The notes: generated by a model not told the origin, from the letters alone. A stretch of DNA of 64,000 nt from Dirofilaria immitis (GCA_024305405.1 JAKNDB010000103.1:2232001-2296000), one strand, 5' to 3'. Numbered from the stretch's first letter, positions 1 through 13,668 are shown. Made by a program: numbers and translations.

Positions 1-1610
1 TTAAGTAATAGAAAATCGAATATAATAATAATTATCCATTTATTATTCTTTCTAGAAGAAATAAAAATAACAATTAAAAATATTATACTAATATTATCTC
101 TAAGAAAAAATTAATTACCTCTGCTCAAACTTAACATTCTTCGTTTTGTATTAAAAGAAAATGGAATTAAATTTAAACAAGGAATTAAAAGATTTTATAA
201 AAATTCAATTGAATCCATCTTGTCGAGAATGAAATATATTAAAGGACAGTTTGCGCAAGTATTACATCAAATCCTTCGACAAAACAAATTTATCTTTTCC
301 TTAGTATATTTAAAGCAATTGATCAATTAATCATTTAGAACTTCAAAAATTTTGATTAAAAAAAGAAGGAAGTAACGATAGTTTGTTGAATGAGTAAAAG
401 ATCAGTTTATTTTTTACAATAAAAAATTATCATTTAGAATATCACTGTTATTATCATTTCAAATATAAGAATAATAGTACATCTAACTAAGATAAATTAA
501 GAATTGCTAGCAATATAAAAAAAAAAATTAGCCATCTTGTCAAATTAAGCTTCTTGGCATCTTTCTCCATAGGCTTAATTTTATTTATTTATTTTTTTTC
601 CGGAATTCCGTTTCGATATTCTTCCTAAGTTTAAACAATCAATTTTAGTAGAAAAATTAAATAAAACAAAAAAGAAATCGCTTTTTTTTCTTTTAATATT
701 TCGACATTTAAAATTTAATATAAACTTTTAAATTTCAGAAAAAAAATTTATTAATGAAAATATTAATTGAAAAGATTGGAATATAATAAATGAATTGAAA
801 AAGAAAAAACTAAAATTAAAAATAATTGGGCAAATTGTTTCTTGAAATTAAAAAGTCCAATTTTCAAAATTTATCCTAAATTATACATTTATTATAAAAA
901 CTGCTGCTTCTCTATTTAACAATTATAGAACAAAAAAAGAATAATCTATTCTTTAAATAATCATATCTGATCATTTCGGTGTTGATTCATTTATTATCAA
1001 AAATATATTTTTATCAAAGATCACGATAATCATATTCAGATCGATTTATCATTTCATTTCCACTTTTAAATAATCATATGTAAAGGTTAAAAATTCAAAA
1101 AAGCTTTCCTTATTATTATTTCTTCATTTTTTTCTTTTTCATTTTTGTCGAAATAATAAGTGTAAAATGTACTATGATTCTGATAACAATTAATAACAGT
1201 TAAGAAGAAAGCAGAAATAATTAGAGACCAATGATCTAATTTAAGCCAAGAAAGATTCAGATGAATAATATATGAACTGGACAATTCTGAATCTTTGTTT
1301 TCAGTCATTTATAAATTTTTTTCACTAAATAATGTATAAAATTAAAAAGCAAAAGTCTCATTCTAATCTTGACAATATTATTCAGGCATTCAGTAAATCA
1401 TATTGTTTATCAGATGCATTGAGCAAAGCCAAGGCCATGGCCAAACATCAATTTTAAGACAGACAAAACTTTTGAATTATCGATTTAGGTTTAATGCTTT
1501 ATATTTTTACTCTTAAATTTTGAATAATATTATGGTTTGAACGAAATCATTCATAATATATTCAAATTAAAGCAGACAACTATGAAAAGAACACTGATTA
1601 ACATTTTAGT

Positions 1611-1832
1611 AAATTTAGAACAAGTCGAGACTGATTATTAGCATTTCAATTATAAATTTAGAACAAGTCGAGATCGATTATTAGCATTCCAATCATAAAT
1701 TTAGAGCAAATCGAGATCGATTATTAGCATTTCAGTTATAAATTTAAAATAACTTGTGGTTGATGAATAAATTTAAAATAAGTCGAGATTGATGATTAGA
1801 TTTAAAAGAAGTCGAGATCGATGATGAAATTA
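1611..1832. repeat. Degenerate ~43-bp tandem repeat
   Basis: About five copies of a 43-bp unit are readable, each containing AAATTTAGAACAAGTCGAGA followed by a TGATTATTAGCATTTCAAT-like stretch. The first three copies are nearly identical. The last two are shortened and diverged, ending in GTCGAGATCGATGATG. Confidence 0.75.
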
Positions 1833-2462
1833 AGTTTGTTTTGTTCAAAAGAAAAGATTACTTTTATTGCAATATACAACTGATCGTTTTTATTTTCCAT
1901 TATGCTATGCTTAAGGAAAAATAATAAAACTTAGGGCTTTTTTATTACATATTTTTGCATATTTAGAAACTAAAAATATAAAAATAATATTCTTTTCATT
2001 CGATTATTCAACATTTCGATGTCATTTTAGAATAGAAAAATTTAAAATTATTATATTTAATAATCAAAGAGAGAGATTCTATTTTAAACTCTTATATTTA
2101 GTTAATTCTTTAAATAATGAATTATAGGATTTCAGGTATATTTGGTAATTGGATGAAAAATGGTCAGAAAAAGTTAGGAGCCTTAATATCACATACTGAT
2201 AAGGAAGTCCAGTCAAAGCATCTTTTTTTTTTTTTTTTAAATCAATTATTTGATTCTAAGATAGAAATCTTATCCAATTTATCATCATAATCTAATTGAT
2301 AATATTTTTGGCAATAAATCAAGTAGAATTAGCATTTTCATTTACAAAAAAAAGATTGAAAACGATTGATCAATTTATTCAATTTTATTTTCTCTAACTT
2401 ACATGAATGTTTCTTCTTTTTTTGTTTCAAAAAATTACGGTAATACACTTTACGGTAATACA

Positions 2463-2720
2463 TTTTTAATGATTATGAAATTACGGTCGATAATTTCACA
2501 TTTTTTGATTATGAAATTACGGTCGATAATTTCATATTTTTATGATTATGAAATTACGGTCGATAATTTCATATTTTTTGTGATTATGAGATTACGGTCG
2601 ATAATTTCATATTTTTATGATTATGAAATTACGGTCGATAATTTCATATTTTTTATGATTATGAAATTACGGTCGATAATTTCATATTTTTTATGATTAT
2701 GAAATTACGGTCAATAATTT
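2463..2720. repeat. 36-38-bp satellite with internal dyad
   Basis: Seven copies of a 36-38-bp unit occur head to tail. Each unit carries a 10-bp perfect inverted repeat (TATGAAATTA and TAATTTCATA) around the 7-base spacer CGGTCGA. Between copies lies an A/T tract that varies in length. One copy reads GAGATTA and the last reads CGGTCAA, so the arms and spacer are otherwise held constant. The 97-codon open frame through the array is a by-product of the repeat. Confidence 0.85.
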
Positions 2721-3549
2721 TATTTTCTTTCATACAACTTTATAATTTTTTTTTTTAAATAACCAGCAGTAATAAAAGATTTTTTCAAATATTTCATTTT
2801 ATTTCCACTAATTTCATCATATCGATTTGTATAAAAGAGCGATAAGCTAATTTATTCCTTCTGCGTCAAAGTAAAATTTTAAAGATAAAAAATTTTCTTT
2901 TAACTTATTCAAACGATTCTCGAATAGATGCAAATATATTTAGTACAAGACTAAAAATATATTTAATGAAGCAATAGAATTATCTTCTGAATCTATTGAT
3001 TCAGAATCCAATTGAGTTCGTCAAATTATATTTTTCAAAAGAAAAAACAAGTAACGGATGAGCAATGATTCTTGATGAAATTGAAGTTTTTCTTTTTTCT
3101 TTCAAATTCTTGATAGCAATTTCATTTCTCCCGAACAAACTGATCATTTCGTATCCTTAGGAATTTCATCATTTTGATAAAATCAAAAAAACGTTTAAAA
3201 ATTTTAGACGAAAGCTTTATTGCTTTTATCATTAACAGATACTAAATTAAGTAATGGCTTATCAAAATTACCAAAACAAAATTTTCTTAAAAAACGAATT
3301 AGTTAATTAAATTCTTTTCTAATTCATTTAAAAACATATTTTCATAATAAATATGAAGAAGAACATATCCCATAAGTTTACTTATTCGTTTTTTTTCCGT
3401 GTAATTAATCATTATAGTTAGTATATTAATTAATTGTATTAATAATTATCTGTTAAACTTGAATGTTAAAATATCTTTGCATCTTATTTGCATCAATCTT
3501 TATTTTATTCATTTTTAAATTTACCTTAATTATACAAGTTTAATTAATA

Positions 3550-3945
3550 TGTGTATTTTTAGACCATTAGCATATACGTATAGCTATTTGTAAACATAAT
3601 ACTACAACAATATTGTATGCTTATAGCTATTGTAAACATATTGCTACAACAATAATATATGCTATACAACTATTATAAACATGTTGCTATGACAATAATT
3701 TATCGTAAGCATATTGCTACAACAATAATATATGCTATACAACTATTATAAGCCTGCTGCTGTGACAATGATGTATAATATATAATTAAAATAAGCTTAT
3801 TACCACAACAGTAATGTGTACTGTACAATTATTATAAACGTGTTACTATGACAATAGTGTATAGTGTACAATTATTATAAGCTTATTGCCATAACAATAA
3901 TGCATATGCTTATGGCTATCGTAAGCATATTGCTACAACAATAGG
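3550..3945. repeat. Degenerate tandem array (TTGCTACAACAATAA motif)
   Basis: A degenerate array of roughly 50-bp units alternates a TATTGCTACAACAATAATAT block with a GCTATACAACTATTATAA block. About seven copies are recognisable, with copies differing by substitutions and small deletions. A TA dinucleotide tract follows at about 3,995-4,018. Confidence 0.65.
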
Positions 3946-4647
3946 ATTATATACTGTAATTAATACATTTATACAGTACACATATAATGATAATGATATA
4001 TATATATATATATATATAGATAGATATAGATATATATGATATATAAATAATCGATATCATTTGATATATTTGTATATTATTTATTTATATATTATAATTA
4101 ATACACGAGATTTCTTGAACGGGATTTTTTTCTTGATTTAATTCACTTTTCAATCGTATATTTTTGACGCATAAATTCCGATTTTCTTCTTTCACATCAT
4201 GAATTACATAATTATTCAAGATGCTCGATTTATTCATCTTTGATATTTACTAACTTAACAAATTCAGTAAATTTGACATTAAAATTGTTTTGCTTTAATA
4301 CGTGATCGTCTTACTACATCATTGTTTTTTTTTTTCACGTTTTAGTCGATATAACGGATTTTTCTTTTCCACTTCTGATTTCAAGGAATATTTTCTAGGT
4401 TTGATAGTAGGTATGAAAGATATTGTCTAATAAGGTATTTATTTTTATTTGAATAATATCTCACTTCAAATGATCAATGTTTTTTGGTCAATTAATAAAT
4501 TAAAATAATTTAACGCTAAGTTATAATTAATCATTGAACAGATAGACATAAGAAAGGCCTTAGATTGTCATGTAAACATGTCAATGATTTAAATAAATAA
4601 ACAACATTATCACTAATTTCATTATCAATTAAGAATATGTTTGTGCT

Positions 4648-4688
4648 AATTGCTAAGTGCTAAATGCTAAATGCTAAATGCTAAATGA
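4648..4688. repeat. 7-bp tandem repeat (GCTAAAT)
   Basis: Five or six head-to-tail copies of GCTAAAT, the first carrying a G instead of an A. Confidence 0.85.
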
Positions 4689-7600
4689 TATATAAAGCTT
4701 TCATTGAATAAATTATTTGCTATTTATGGGAAACAAATTTTAATAAATGAAAAATTATTTTATTAAAATTATTAACAATTAATTTTCTTATTAAAAAATA
4801 TTTTTATAGCTAATTTGTTTATTTATTTAAGATTTTTTCTGTTAGAAATTTAAATTTTACTTTAATATTTATCTAGAATTTAGCATATTGTTAGTGTGAA
4901 TTTATTTAATTTCATTCTCGATAATTCAATCGATAAATTTTTCTCAAGCATACTTTATGTATGACCGTTTTATTTTAAAACTTGAAGTATATTTAAGTGT
5001 TTAATCTTGCTTTATTTTAATCACTTGAAAAGTTTTTTTGGCATAAAAATTACGAAAAGATATAATTAGTACAAAGAAGATTCACCAATTTCATCTATAT
5101 AGCATGGATTATCGATAATTTTATCAGATATATATGCTTATCATTTTTAAATTTTATTTTCTAAAATTTCAAATTTTATTTTAATATCATTTTGTTTAAA
5201 AATTATAAAATTTGAAATCCTCCCTCTCTCCTCCCAAAGAAAAATTAAGATCTAAAGATATGGAATTTTTGCATTAGAACTATTATGAATTCATGCTTTA
5301 CAAATCTATTCAATTATGAGGCAAATATTTCAAAATGTCGAGATTGAAATTAAATCTTCTTTCATTTCTATCGCATTTTTTTCACCTCCTTCATTTTGTA
5401 AAAGATAATTAATTTCAATTCAAAAATAGTTCATATCAAAATTATTATTAATATATTTATTATTTAAATTTGAATATATCTATTCGTTATATTATTTATT
5501 ATTACAAAAGAATAAAAAATATTGATAAATGTAATGAATGTTATATTAAAAAGTACATAATAATTTTCGATGGATTATCAATCAACCCTAAGGCATTTTA
5601 TACTTTCAATACTTTATGAATCTTCACAAAATGTTAAAAGAAAAAGAAAACGAAAGAAAAGAAAGAAATAACATATTCCCTAAATATTGATGTTTTTTTT
5701 TATTTTTATTTTTATTTATCATTTAAATTTATTCCTTTCTTTTTTTAACTTTTAAAGAAAAAAAAGTTAAGATGAAATTTTATAAATTTTTAAAAATATA
5801 TCTATTCAAAAGTAAACTATTATTAATTGATGGAAATAATTTAAGAAATCAAAAATTTCAATTTATTCCTTTTCTCTTCTTCAATTTCAAGACTTCGTCC
5901 TTTTTACTTTCCTTTTCTTTTCTTTTTCCTTCTATCTTTTATCAGTTGGAATGTTCTCGAATTCATTTAGTCATTTCTTTTTTTTTTTACATTTTTCGTC
6001 TTTTCTATTTCTTAAAATTTTTGAAAATTTTAAATTATAAAATTTACATTTTACAAATAGTATGAAAATATTCAAAAATCTTTTTTTACTTCTAATTTTA
6101 AATGAATGAAAAGAGAAATGGAAAAATCATTTTTGAAATTTTTAAAAATTGCCAATAATTTTTATTGCATAAATGAAAACATTTATTATTTCAATAAAAT
6201 TGTGAAATTGGAAAAGTTTCAAATTTTTTTTTCGGAATTTTCAGATACTAACATTTTTTAAAAATCTTAAAATGAAAACTATGAAAATTGATATTATAAA
6301 TTAATCAATCAATGATATTATCGATTAATGAATTAAATTCATATTCAAATTTAGTAATAATGATTTATTAACATTTCATTACCTGTTATATTGATTTATT
6401 AGCCTTTCATCATTCACCTGTTACAATATGTTCTTTTTAGGTTGAATTTTGTTTTAATTTATGAATAAATAAATCATTCATTTCATCTATTTTATTGCAA
6501 GAACTTTAAAATTCTCATTATTTATTTATTATAAAAATATCTTTTCAATTCCTCAATTTCGTCCAATTTGATTTTTCAATTTTAATTTAACATAAATATT
6601 TAAAAAGAAGGGAACAAGAGGAAAATGTTTTTAAAAAAAAAACGAAAAGAAAAAGAAAGAAAGAAGGAGAAAAGAAAAACAATCCGATAATTTCATTCAT
6701 TTTTATATAATTTTTTAAATTTTCGTATTTGTTAAACAAAACAAAATTTAATTTTAAAAAATTAATTTTATTTTATTTTTTGAAAAAAAGAATTGGAATT
6801 TTAAAGTTTTTGGATATTTTTGAAAGCTACAATTTTTATATAATTTGTTTTTTTTCTCGATAATGATGGCAATTTTATGATTTTTTTCCCGTTTAACTCA
6901 TTAATAGTGATAATTTTTAGAAATGATTTGAAATTCATTCATTTCGTTTATCGATATTTAAAGGAGAAAAAACCTTCCTGTGAAATAATCATTATTTTCT
7001 TTCAACTATATTTGCAAAAAGTTTCATTCAAATTATTAATCGAAATATGAATTGATCGAATTAATTTAAATAACTTATACGATTGATATAAAATTGATAT
7101 GATATAAGATGACAATTCGTTGATAAGAGAGTAAACTTCTTTCGACAAATAATAGGCTAACAAAAGATTAACTTATGATAAGCAATTGATTAGCTAATCT
7201 TGGTTATGTTTTTAAGATAATGAAAATTTTTAAAAATTAAAAGTAAATTCATTCATTCTTTCTTTTATCTTTTCTTTTATTCATTCATTCATCCATTTAT
7301 TTATCCATTTGTTATTTATATCAGTGATATTGAATTCTTATAAATTCATAAGAAAAGAAAGAATTTTCTTGTTTTCATTATGCTCAAAGATAATGATATG
7401 AGATAATTTTAACACTGATCCTATCAACTGATATCATCATTAGTGATATGGGATGATTTTAACATTCACCTTATCAATTGATATCGTGGGATAATTGTAA
7501 TTTTTCATTTTTTTATCACTAGATAGAGATATCGTTATTTTTTAGTTTTTTCTTCTTTGTTTTTTCTTTAGAAATTTAATTATACAACTATTTCATTTGT

Positions 7601-8303
7601 CTTTCCCTTCTTCTTCTTCTTATAATTTTCTTTTATTTTTTCTTATTTTTTTGATTGTGAAAATGGCAAGTCAATCTTTTGGGAGAAAGTATGTGAATTT
7701 ATTATTATTTCGAATGGATACTATCAACAAGAATAAAAAAAAAAAGAAAATTTAATTTGTTTTTTTTTTTTTTTTTAAATAGAAACGACTGATCACATAT
7801 GTAAGTGTCATATTTGTTATATTTAACAGCTCAACTTGATACCTTCGTTTTTTTATCTTTATTTTTAGGAACTTTTTCTCTCTCTTTTTTTTTAATTTAA
7901 GAATAGAATATTTTTTTTGATTTAAATTCGATATATTTAATTGGAATTTTTAATTTAAATTCGATATGTTTAATTTGGAATTAGAAATATTTATTGATTT
8001 AAATTGGAATAGAATAATATTTTGAATCTTAAAAATTCTAAAAATGGAATATTCCTTAATCGAAATCCGGAAATTCAAAATTGAAAAAATATATATACAC
8101 ATATATTCATCATCCTAGTATTTCTCTTTTTTAATTTATATTTTTTCTTCCTCTTCTTTCTCCTTCTTTTCCTTTTCTATCTTATTACATCTATCTATCT
8201 ATCAATTTCTTTTGTTCTTCGATATAAAATGCCTTTGTTGTTAAATTTACAATCCATAATAAGCATCCAAGCAGAAGTATTCCCTTAATGGTTATCTTTT
8301 GAA

Positions 8304-8329
8304 ATGAGAGAGAGAGAGAGAGAGAGAGG
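8304..8329. repeat. (GA)n microsatellite
   Basis: An uninterrupted run of about 12 GA dinucleotides, followed by a purine-rich stretch to about 8,370. Confidence 0.85.
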
Positions 8330-8504
8330 AAGGGGAGAGAAAGGAAGAGGAAAGGAAAGAAAAGAATTAAAGTATGAAGGTGAAATAGGAGTGATGATGA
8401 TGATAACGATGATTATGTAAAAGTGTTGCCAATTTACATATCAATTTAATTCATGTTTTACAAGACTTCAGTAAGGGAGAAGCAACATCAAAAGCAATAA
8501 ACAA

Positions 8505-8539
8505 CAACAACAACAACAATAGCAGCAACAACAAATAGC

Positions 8540-8572
<33 letters not shown>

Positions 8573-8715
8573 AATAACAGTAACAACAATAATAGCAATA
8601 GCAATAGCATTAACAACAACAATAACAATAATAATAATAATAATAATAGCAGCAGCAATAACAACAATTATTGACTGACTGACGACTTTCTCTCTTATCG
8701 TCGTCGTCGTTGTCG
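8505..8715. repeat. CAA/AAT trinucleotide tract and TCG run
   Basis: Mostly CAA and AAT triplets with interspersed AGC, ending at about 8,700 in a short run of TCG triplets. No flanking exon signal supports reading it as a poly-Gln or poly-Asn protein. Confidence 0.8.
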
Positions 8716-9882
8716 TCGGCCATTTGATGGATTCATTTATTCGACTATTCTTTCAAAATCTCTTCAACCAAAATCTCTTCGTATTATTTGCTATCATCAG
8801 ATCGGATATATTCATCTATGATAAATATTAGTCTATTGTAATAAGCTGAATTATCATTTTATTATAATATGGCCAAGGAATTAATGGACTAGTGTCTATT
8901 CTTTTGTTATTATTAAAGATTATTTAGGATGAACAATTTTTATTTTCTTTTCATATTGTTAAGAATTAGATAGATTGACTCGATAACTATCATTATCATC
9001 AATCCAATGATTTCTTTTTCTTTTTGATAAATAATGTAAAGTATTGGTTGATTTACTGGAATAAATAATCTGTTGATCATTTTTTGATCATGAAATAGAT
9101 GATTATTAGCTTGATAATAATTGATCCATTTGATATATTTATCTTTAATATGGCCAAAAATGAATAAATTGATCCCTTATCATTTAATATGCTGAAGGAA
9201 TTAATTGGATTGATTTGATCACTTTGATTTTTTCCTTTATTATTACTTACTTTAAAATAAATTACATTTATTACATATAAAAATTATTTTTTCAAAATAT
9301 AGTAATTAAATGATAATTTAACAATTATCATTTAATTATCATTTAACTATTAATAAATTTAAGTATTGCTTCAAACCCAATCATAAATATCTTTTCAAAT
9401 TTTATCATTGCTCGTTTTGGTTTATGAAAATTAAAATTTTATCCAAATTGTTAGTTTGATGATATGTTATTTCCATATATCGCAATAAAAATTTAATATC
9501 GTGATATCTCGGAAGCCTAATTCATTTCTGAATTGAATAATATAAATTAGAAGATAGATGATAATACTAATTTCGATATATGGATATATATATATATATA
9601 ATAGTTGTTATATTATTCCTTCATTGTTGCTCTCTCTTTTCTGATACATTTGATTAATTGAAATATTTCTAAAGGAAAATATTAAATTATAAAATTTTAA
9701 TCTCATTTTTTTTTCTTAAAAAGCTTTTAAAATTATAGCGTTGATAATAATAAAAGGGAAAAATTTTTTTGATATTTATTGATTTCCTAATTTAATTGAT
9801 TAATTATCATTTGATTGAATTTTAATCTAACTTTATCCGATAATTGAAATATTTGAAAAAGAAAATACTTATATATATATAT

Positions 9883-10040
9883 CTTATTCAGCGGATGTTC
9901 TGCTTTATGGTGGTCTTGACTTTGAATTGACACCGTTCGAACCCTAATTTAAACGTCGAGAAGTTCGAGCATGACACAATCTCGCCATTACCAATTAACG
10001 ATGTCGACGTTTTTCATCCCGAAGGTTGATGGGCCGTTCC
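9883..10040. other. GC-richer island between two TA tracts
   Basis: About 158 bp that is clearly less AT-rich than its surroundings sits between a TA tract at about 9,868-9,882 and another at about 10,041-10,057. It contains CpG-rich words such as GTTCGAACCC, ACGTCGAG and GATGTCGACGT. The minus strand has an open frame of about 40 codons with no start or homology I recognise. It could be a small inserted element, a non-coding RNA gene, or a lone exon. The sequence alone does not decide between these. Confidence 0.45.
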
Positions 10041-10904
10041 TATATATATATATATATTTCTTTTATAAGTTAAAATAAATGAAATTTTTCCACTTCACTT
10101 GAAAGAACAGAAAAAAAAAGGAAAAAGGAAAGATGAAATATAATGCTAATTACTTGTAGCTATCAATTATAGGTTTACTAAAATGCAACAGACCGAAAAT
10201 AATATATTCTTCCTGTACTGCAAGAATATATTTAATAAAAACATTTTGACAAATTTTGACCAATAATAGAAACAGAGAGAGGGAGCGAGAGAGAGAAGGA
10301 AAGAAAAGGAGAAAAAGAGAGAAAAGAAACGAAAAGAAAGAAATATATCAATTATTCATATATCAGAAATATTTTTTACTTTTTCTGCTATTTTTTTAAA
10401 TAAAAAAATTAGCAAAAGTAAAACAACACATATATATTTTAAATTCAAAAAAAATCAATAATTAATTTGTTACTTATATATATGTATACATATATCCTCT
10501 CTAAGGTATCAAAAATATCATAAAAATAATCAATGTGATATATATTCTAACTTTCGAAGTTTATATTCGGGCTAGTACATAAGTCTGAAATTTCATGCCA
10601 ACAAACAAAACGTTGTGTTGTGTGTATGTGTGTGTATGTTTATGTATGTGTATGCAACATACAATTAATTTCATTTTCAATTTGCATTATAGTTCTTTTT
10701 TTTAAATTTTTATAGTCAAAAAAAAAATAAAATAAAATATTTGCATGACTATTTGTTACTTATTTTGCAACTGAAAATGAATGAATAAATTGTTTGATAG
10801 TTAATTATTCAAATTAATTATTTGTTGCATAAATTCATTTTCCTATTTCCTATTCCAAATTATTTATCAAATAATTTGCCTTATTTTATTTTTATCATTT
10901 TTTT

Positions 10905-11290
10905 ATCAATTTCTCGTTTATTGCTTTACACTTCTATTTATTCATTTTCCCTTTATCACTTTACACTTCTATTTATTCATTTTTTCTTTATCAATCTCTT
11001 CCTTATCATTTCATCTTCTTTATCAATTTTATATTTCCATTTCTTCATATTCTCCTTATCAATTTCTCCTTTATCATTTTGCACTTCTATTTATTCATTT
11101 CTCTTTATCAACCTCTTATTTATCACTCCATATTTTCATTTATTCATTTTCTCCTTATCAATCTCTCCTTTATCACTTCGCACCTCTATTTATTCATTTT
11201 CCCTTTATCAATCTCTTATTTATCACTTCATATTTCCATTTATTCATTTTCTCCTTATCAATTTCATATTTATCACATTATATTCCTCTA
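10905..11290. repeat. Imperfect ~50-bp pyrimidine-rich tandem repeat
   Basis: Repeating unit of about 49-51 bp built from TTTATCACTTC, CATTTATTCATTTT and CTCCTTATCAATCTC blocks, with at least five copies. The plus strand is strongly pyrimidine-biased. Two overlapping open frames through it are repeat artefacts rich in Phe, Ile, Ser and Leu. Confidence 0.75.
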
Positions 11291-11589
11291 TTTAAATTGC
11301 CAATTCATTTATTCGACATTAGTAATTTAATTGATGAAACATTTGAGATAGGAATGAAATTTATACTATTTATATATGCCTATCGATACTATTTATAAAT
11401 AGGTAATATGGCTTGTAGATAACAAACTTTCACCTTTCTCATATGTTAAATTCCCATGTCCATTCAATAGATAACTTTTTTTTAATATGAAGTTTGCATA
11501 GAGTAGGTCAAAAGTTATAAAGTTTAGCTAATTCTTTTTCAATAGATAAATGCAATCTTCTGTCATAATTAATTAGTGATAACAATGAT

Positions 11590-11960
11590 AATAATAATAA
11601 TAATAATGTAACGGTAACATTATTATAGCGGCAACTACAATAATAATTTTATAACGCAACAATAATAATTATAATGATAACAATAACGGTTATTTTATGA
11701 CGTAGTAATAATAACAGTATCGTGATATGAATAATAATTATTATTTTATAATGTGACAATAACGATAGTTTTATAATATTATTTTTAATATTAACAATAA
11801 AAATAATTACAATGATAATGGAAATAGCAATTTTATATTGGTAATAGTATGAATAAGTACATTGATAATTGATAATTTTATATCATAACAATGATAAAAT
11901 ATTTTTATAACGTTAGTGATAATAATAATTTTATAGCAATAATAATAACAATAATTTGAC
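11590..11960. repeat. Degenerate ATA/ACA-rich tract
   Basis: Low-complexity DNA dominated by AATAATAATAACAAT-type words separated by short TTTTATAAC blocks, with no clear fixed period. Confidence 0.6.
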
Positions 11961-13004
11961 AGTAATCTAAACAACAATAAGCTTTATTTATACAACGATA
12001 GTTTTTCAATCACAAAGTGTTATCATTCTAAACAAAGCTGTAATATTAAGTTATTTTTCTTACTGATAAAAAGTTGACATTTAAAATAATAAAATTATTT
12101 TTTCAGAAATTTATCATTGATACATTTAAAAATTCTCTGTTGATAAGCTTTTGTATTTCCTAGCAAAATCCCTTGAAAAAAATGATAATTTTAGAATACT
12201 TCTAATTTGACAAAATATTTCATTGAATTCTATTGAATGAAATGTTTTGAAAAAATCAATCGTCACTTAATTTATTATGATCAAATCGATTTTTATAATG
12301 CCATAATGATCAAATCGATTTTTATAATGCCATAATATCTTGGATTTTATGAAATGAACATTTAATCTTTGTAACAAATGAAAATTAATATCAAATTCAG
12401 ATTTCTCTTACAAATTCTATAAAATAATGATAATTTTTTTATCTAAATTATCTGATATATCATTGATAAAGATTATAACGAGAATTATAATAATATTATT
12501 TGGCTTATTCGTTTTAGAAAATTTTCATAATTTAAAATATTGAAATTTTAAAAATATATCTAAAAATTTAGCTTTCATTTAATTTAATCTTTAAAATTAT
12601 TCGCTTACTTTAAAATGCAATTTAAAAAAAAAAGAAAAACGTTCAGATATTAAATTCTAAAAATTTAAAAATTTTATTTAAATTTGATTAAATAAAAAGA
12701 AAAAAATCGTTAACGGATTGAATATTTCATAGTTAATCCATTAAAATGATGCATCCTTCAAAACTTTTCTTATCTATTCTTTCTGATACATCCAAATTTT
12801 ATCTTTTGCTTATCATTTCTCTCATTCATCCTTCTTCTACTAGATAAAGTAGCTATCACGTCAACCATACGTGTCACATATTCTCCGTACATAAAAATAG
12901 ATGGATTGGTGACACATCGTATGTCGCATCCCTTTTCGTTTTAGCTTTTATTAAGTTTCTCTTTTGAATCACTCCCTATCATCGTACGTATTCTATTTAA
13001 TCAT

Positions 13005-13496
13005 TCATTCATTCCAATTTCATTTATTCCAATTTCATTCATTCCAATTTCATTCATTCCAATTTCATTCATCCCAATTCCATTCATTCCATTCATTCAT
13101 CCATTCATCCATTCATTCATTCCATTCATTTCCTTCATCGATTCACTTATTCATTCCATTCGATTCACTTATTCATTCCATTCATTCATGCATCCAATTC
13201 ATCCATTCATTCATTTATTCATTCATTCCATTCATTCATTCCATTCATTCATTCATTCATTCATTCATTCATTCATTTATTCATTCCATTCATTCATTCC
13301 ATTTATTCATTCATTCATTCATTCCATTCATTCATTCCATTTATTCATTCATTCCATTCATTCATTCCATTTATTCATTCATTCCATTCATTCATTCCAT
13401 TCATTCATTCCATTCATTCATTCCATTCATTCATTCATTCATTCATTCATCCATTCATTCCATTAATTTATTCCATTCATTCATTTATTCCATTCA
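13005..13496. repeat. TTCA/TTCCA satellite
   Basis: Nearly 500 bp of TTCATTCATTCCATTCA-type repeats, mixing 4-bp (TTCA) and 5-bp (TTCCA) steps, with occasional TTTA. The plus strand is almost free of G. All three plus frames stay open for long stretches, giving Phe-Ile-His-Ser repeats that are not a real protein. It ends about 170 bp before the proposed RhoGEF start codon. Confidence 0.9.
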
Positions 13497-13668
13497 TTGG
13501 TTTGTTGCTATTACGTGGATTCAAAGTATTTTCCATTTTTTTGTTTCGTTTTATTATTATTATGAATATAATAATAATAATTATTATAGAATGAAATGAG
13601 GAAAAAAGATTATTTGATTAATTGGAAATAATGATTTATTATCATTTTTATTAATTTTATATCAAAAG

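Larger units (their letters stand above)
1..13668. other. Gene-free AT-rich flank
   Basis: I found no convincing exon on either strand in this 13.7 kb. The open frames present are AT-rich or lie inside tandem repeats and do not join into a spliced gene. The content is simple-sequence DNA, several tandem arrays (listed separately) and one GC-richer island at 9,883-10,040. It is upstream of the RhoGEF start, so distal promoter or 5' untranslated exons of that gene could lie here unseen. Confidence 0.7.

Noticed and set aside
2403..2696. 97-codon open frame
   Set aside because: It runs through the 36-38-bp satellite and translates as a repeat (MKLRSIISYF); the apparent coding is a by-product of the period.
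2463..2720. CRISPR array
   Set aside because: The spacers are short near-identical A/T linkers, not unique sequences, and the DNA is clearly eukaryotic.
9890..9960. tRNA gene, because of GTTCGAACCC
   Set aside because: No matching A box, no acceptor stem and no anticodon arm can be folded around it.
10822..11330. Overlapping long open frames
   Set aside because: They lie in the ~50-bp pyrimidine-rich repeat, are open in two frames at once and have no splice partners.
12964..13599. 211-codon Phe-Ile-His-Ser-rich open frame
   Set aside because: It is the TTCA/TTCCA satellite read in one frame; the other frames are open too.
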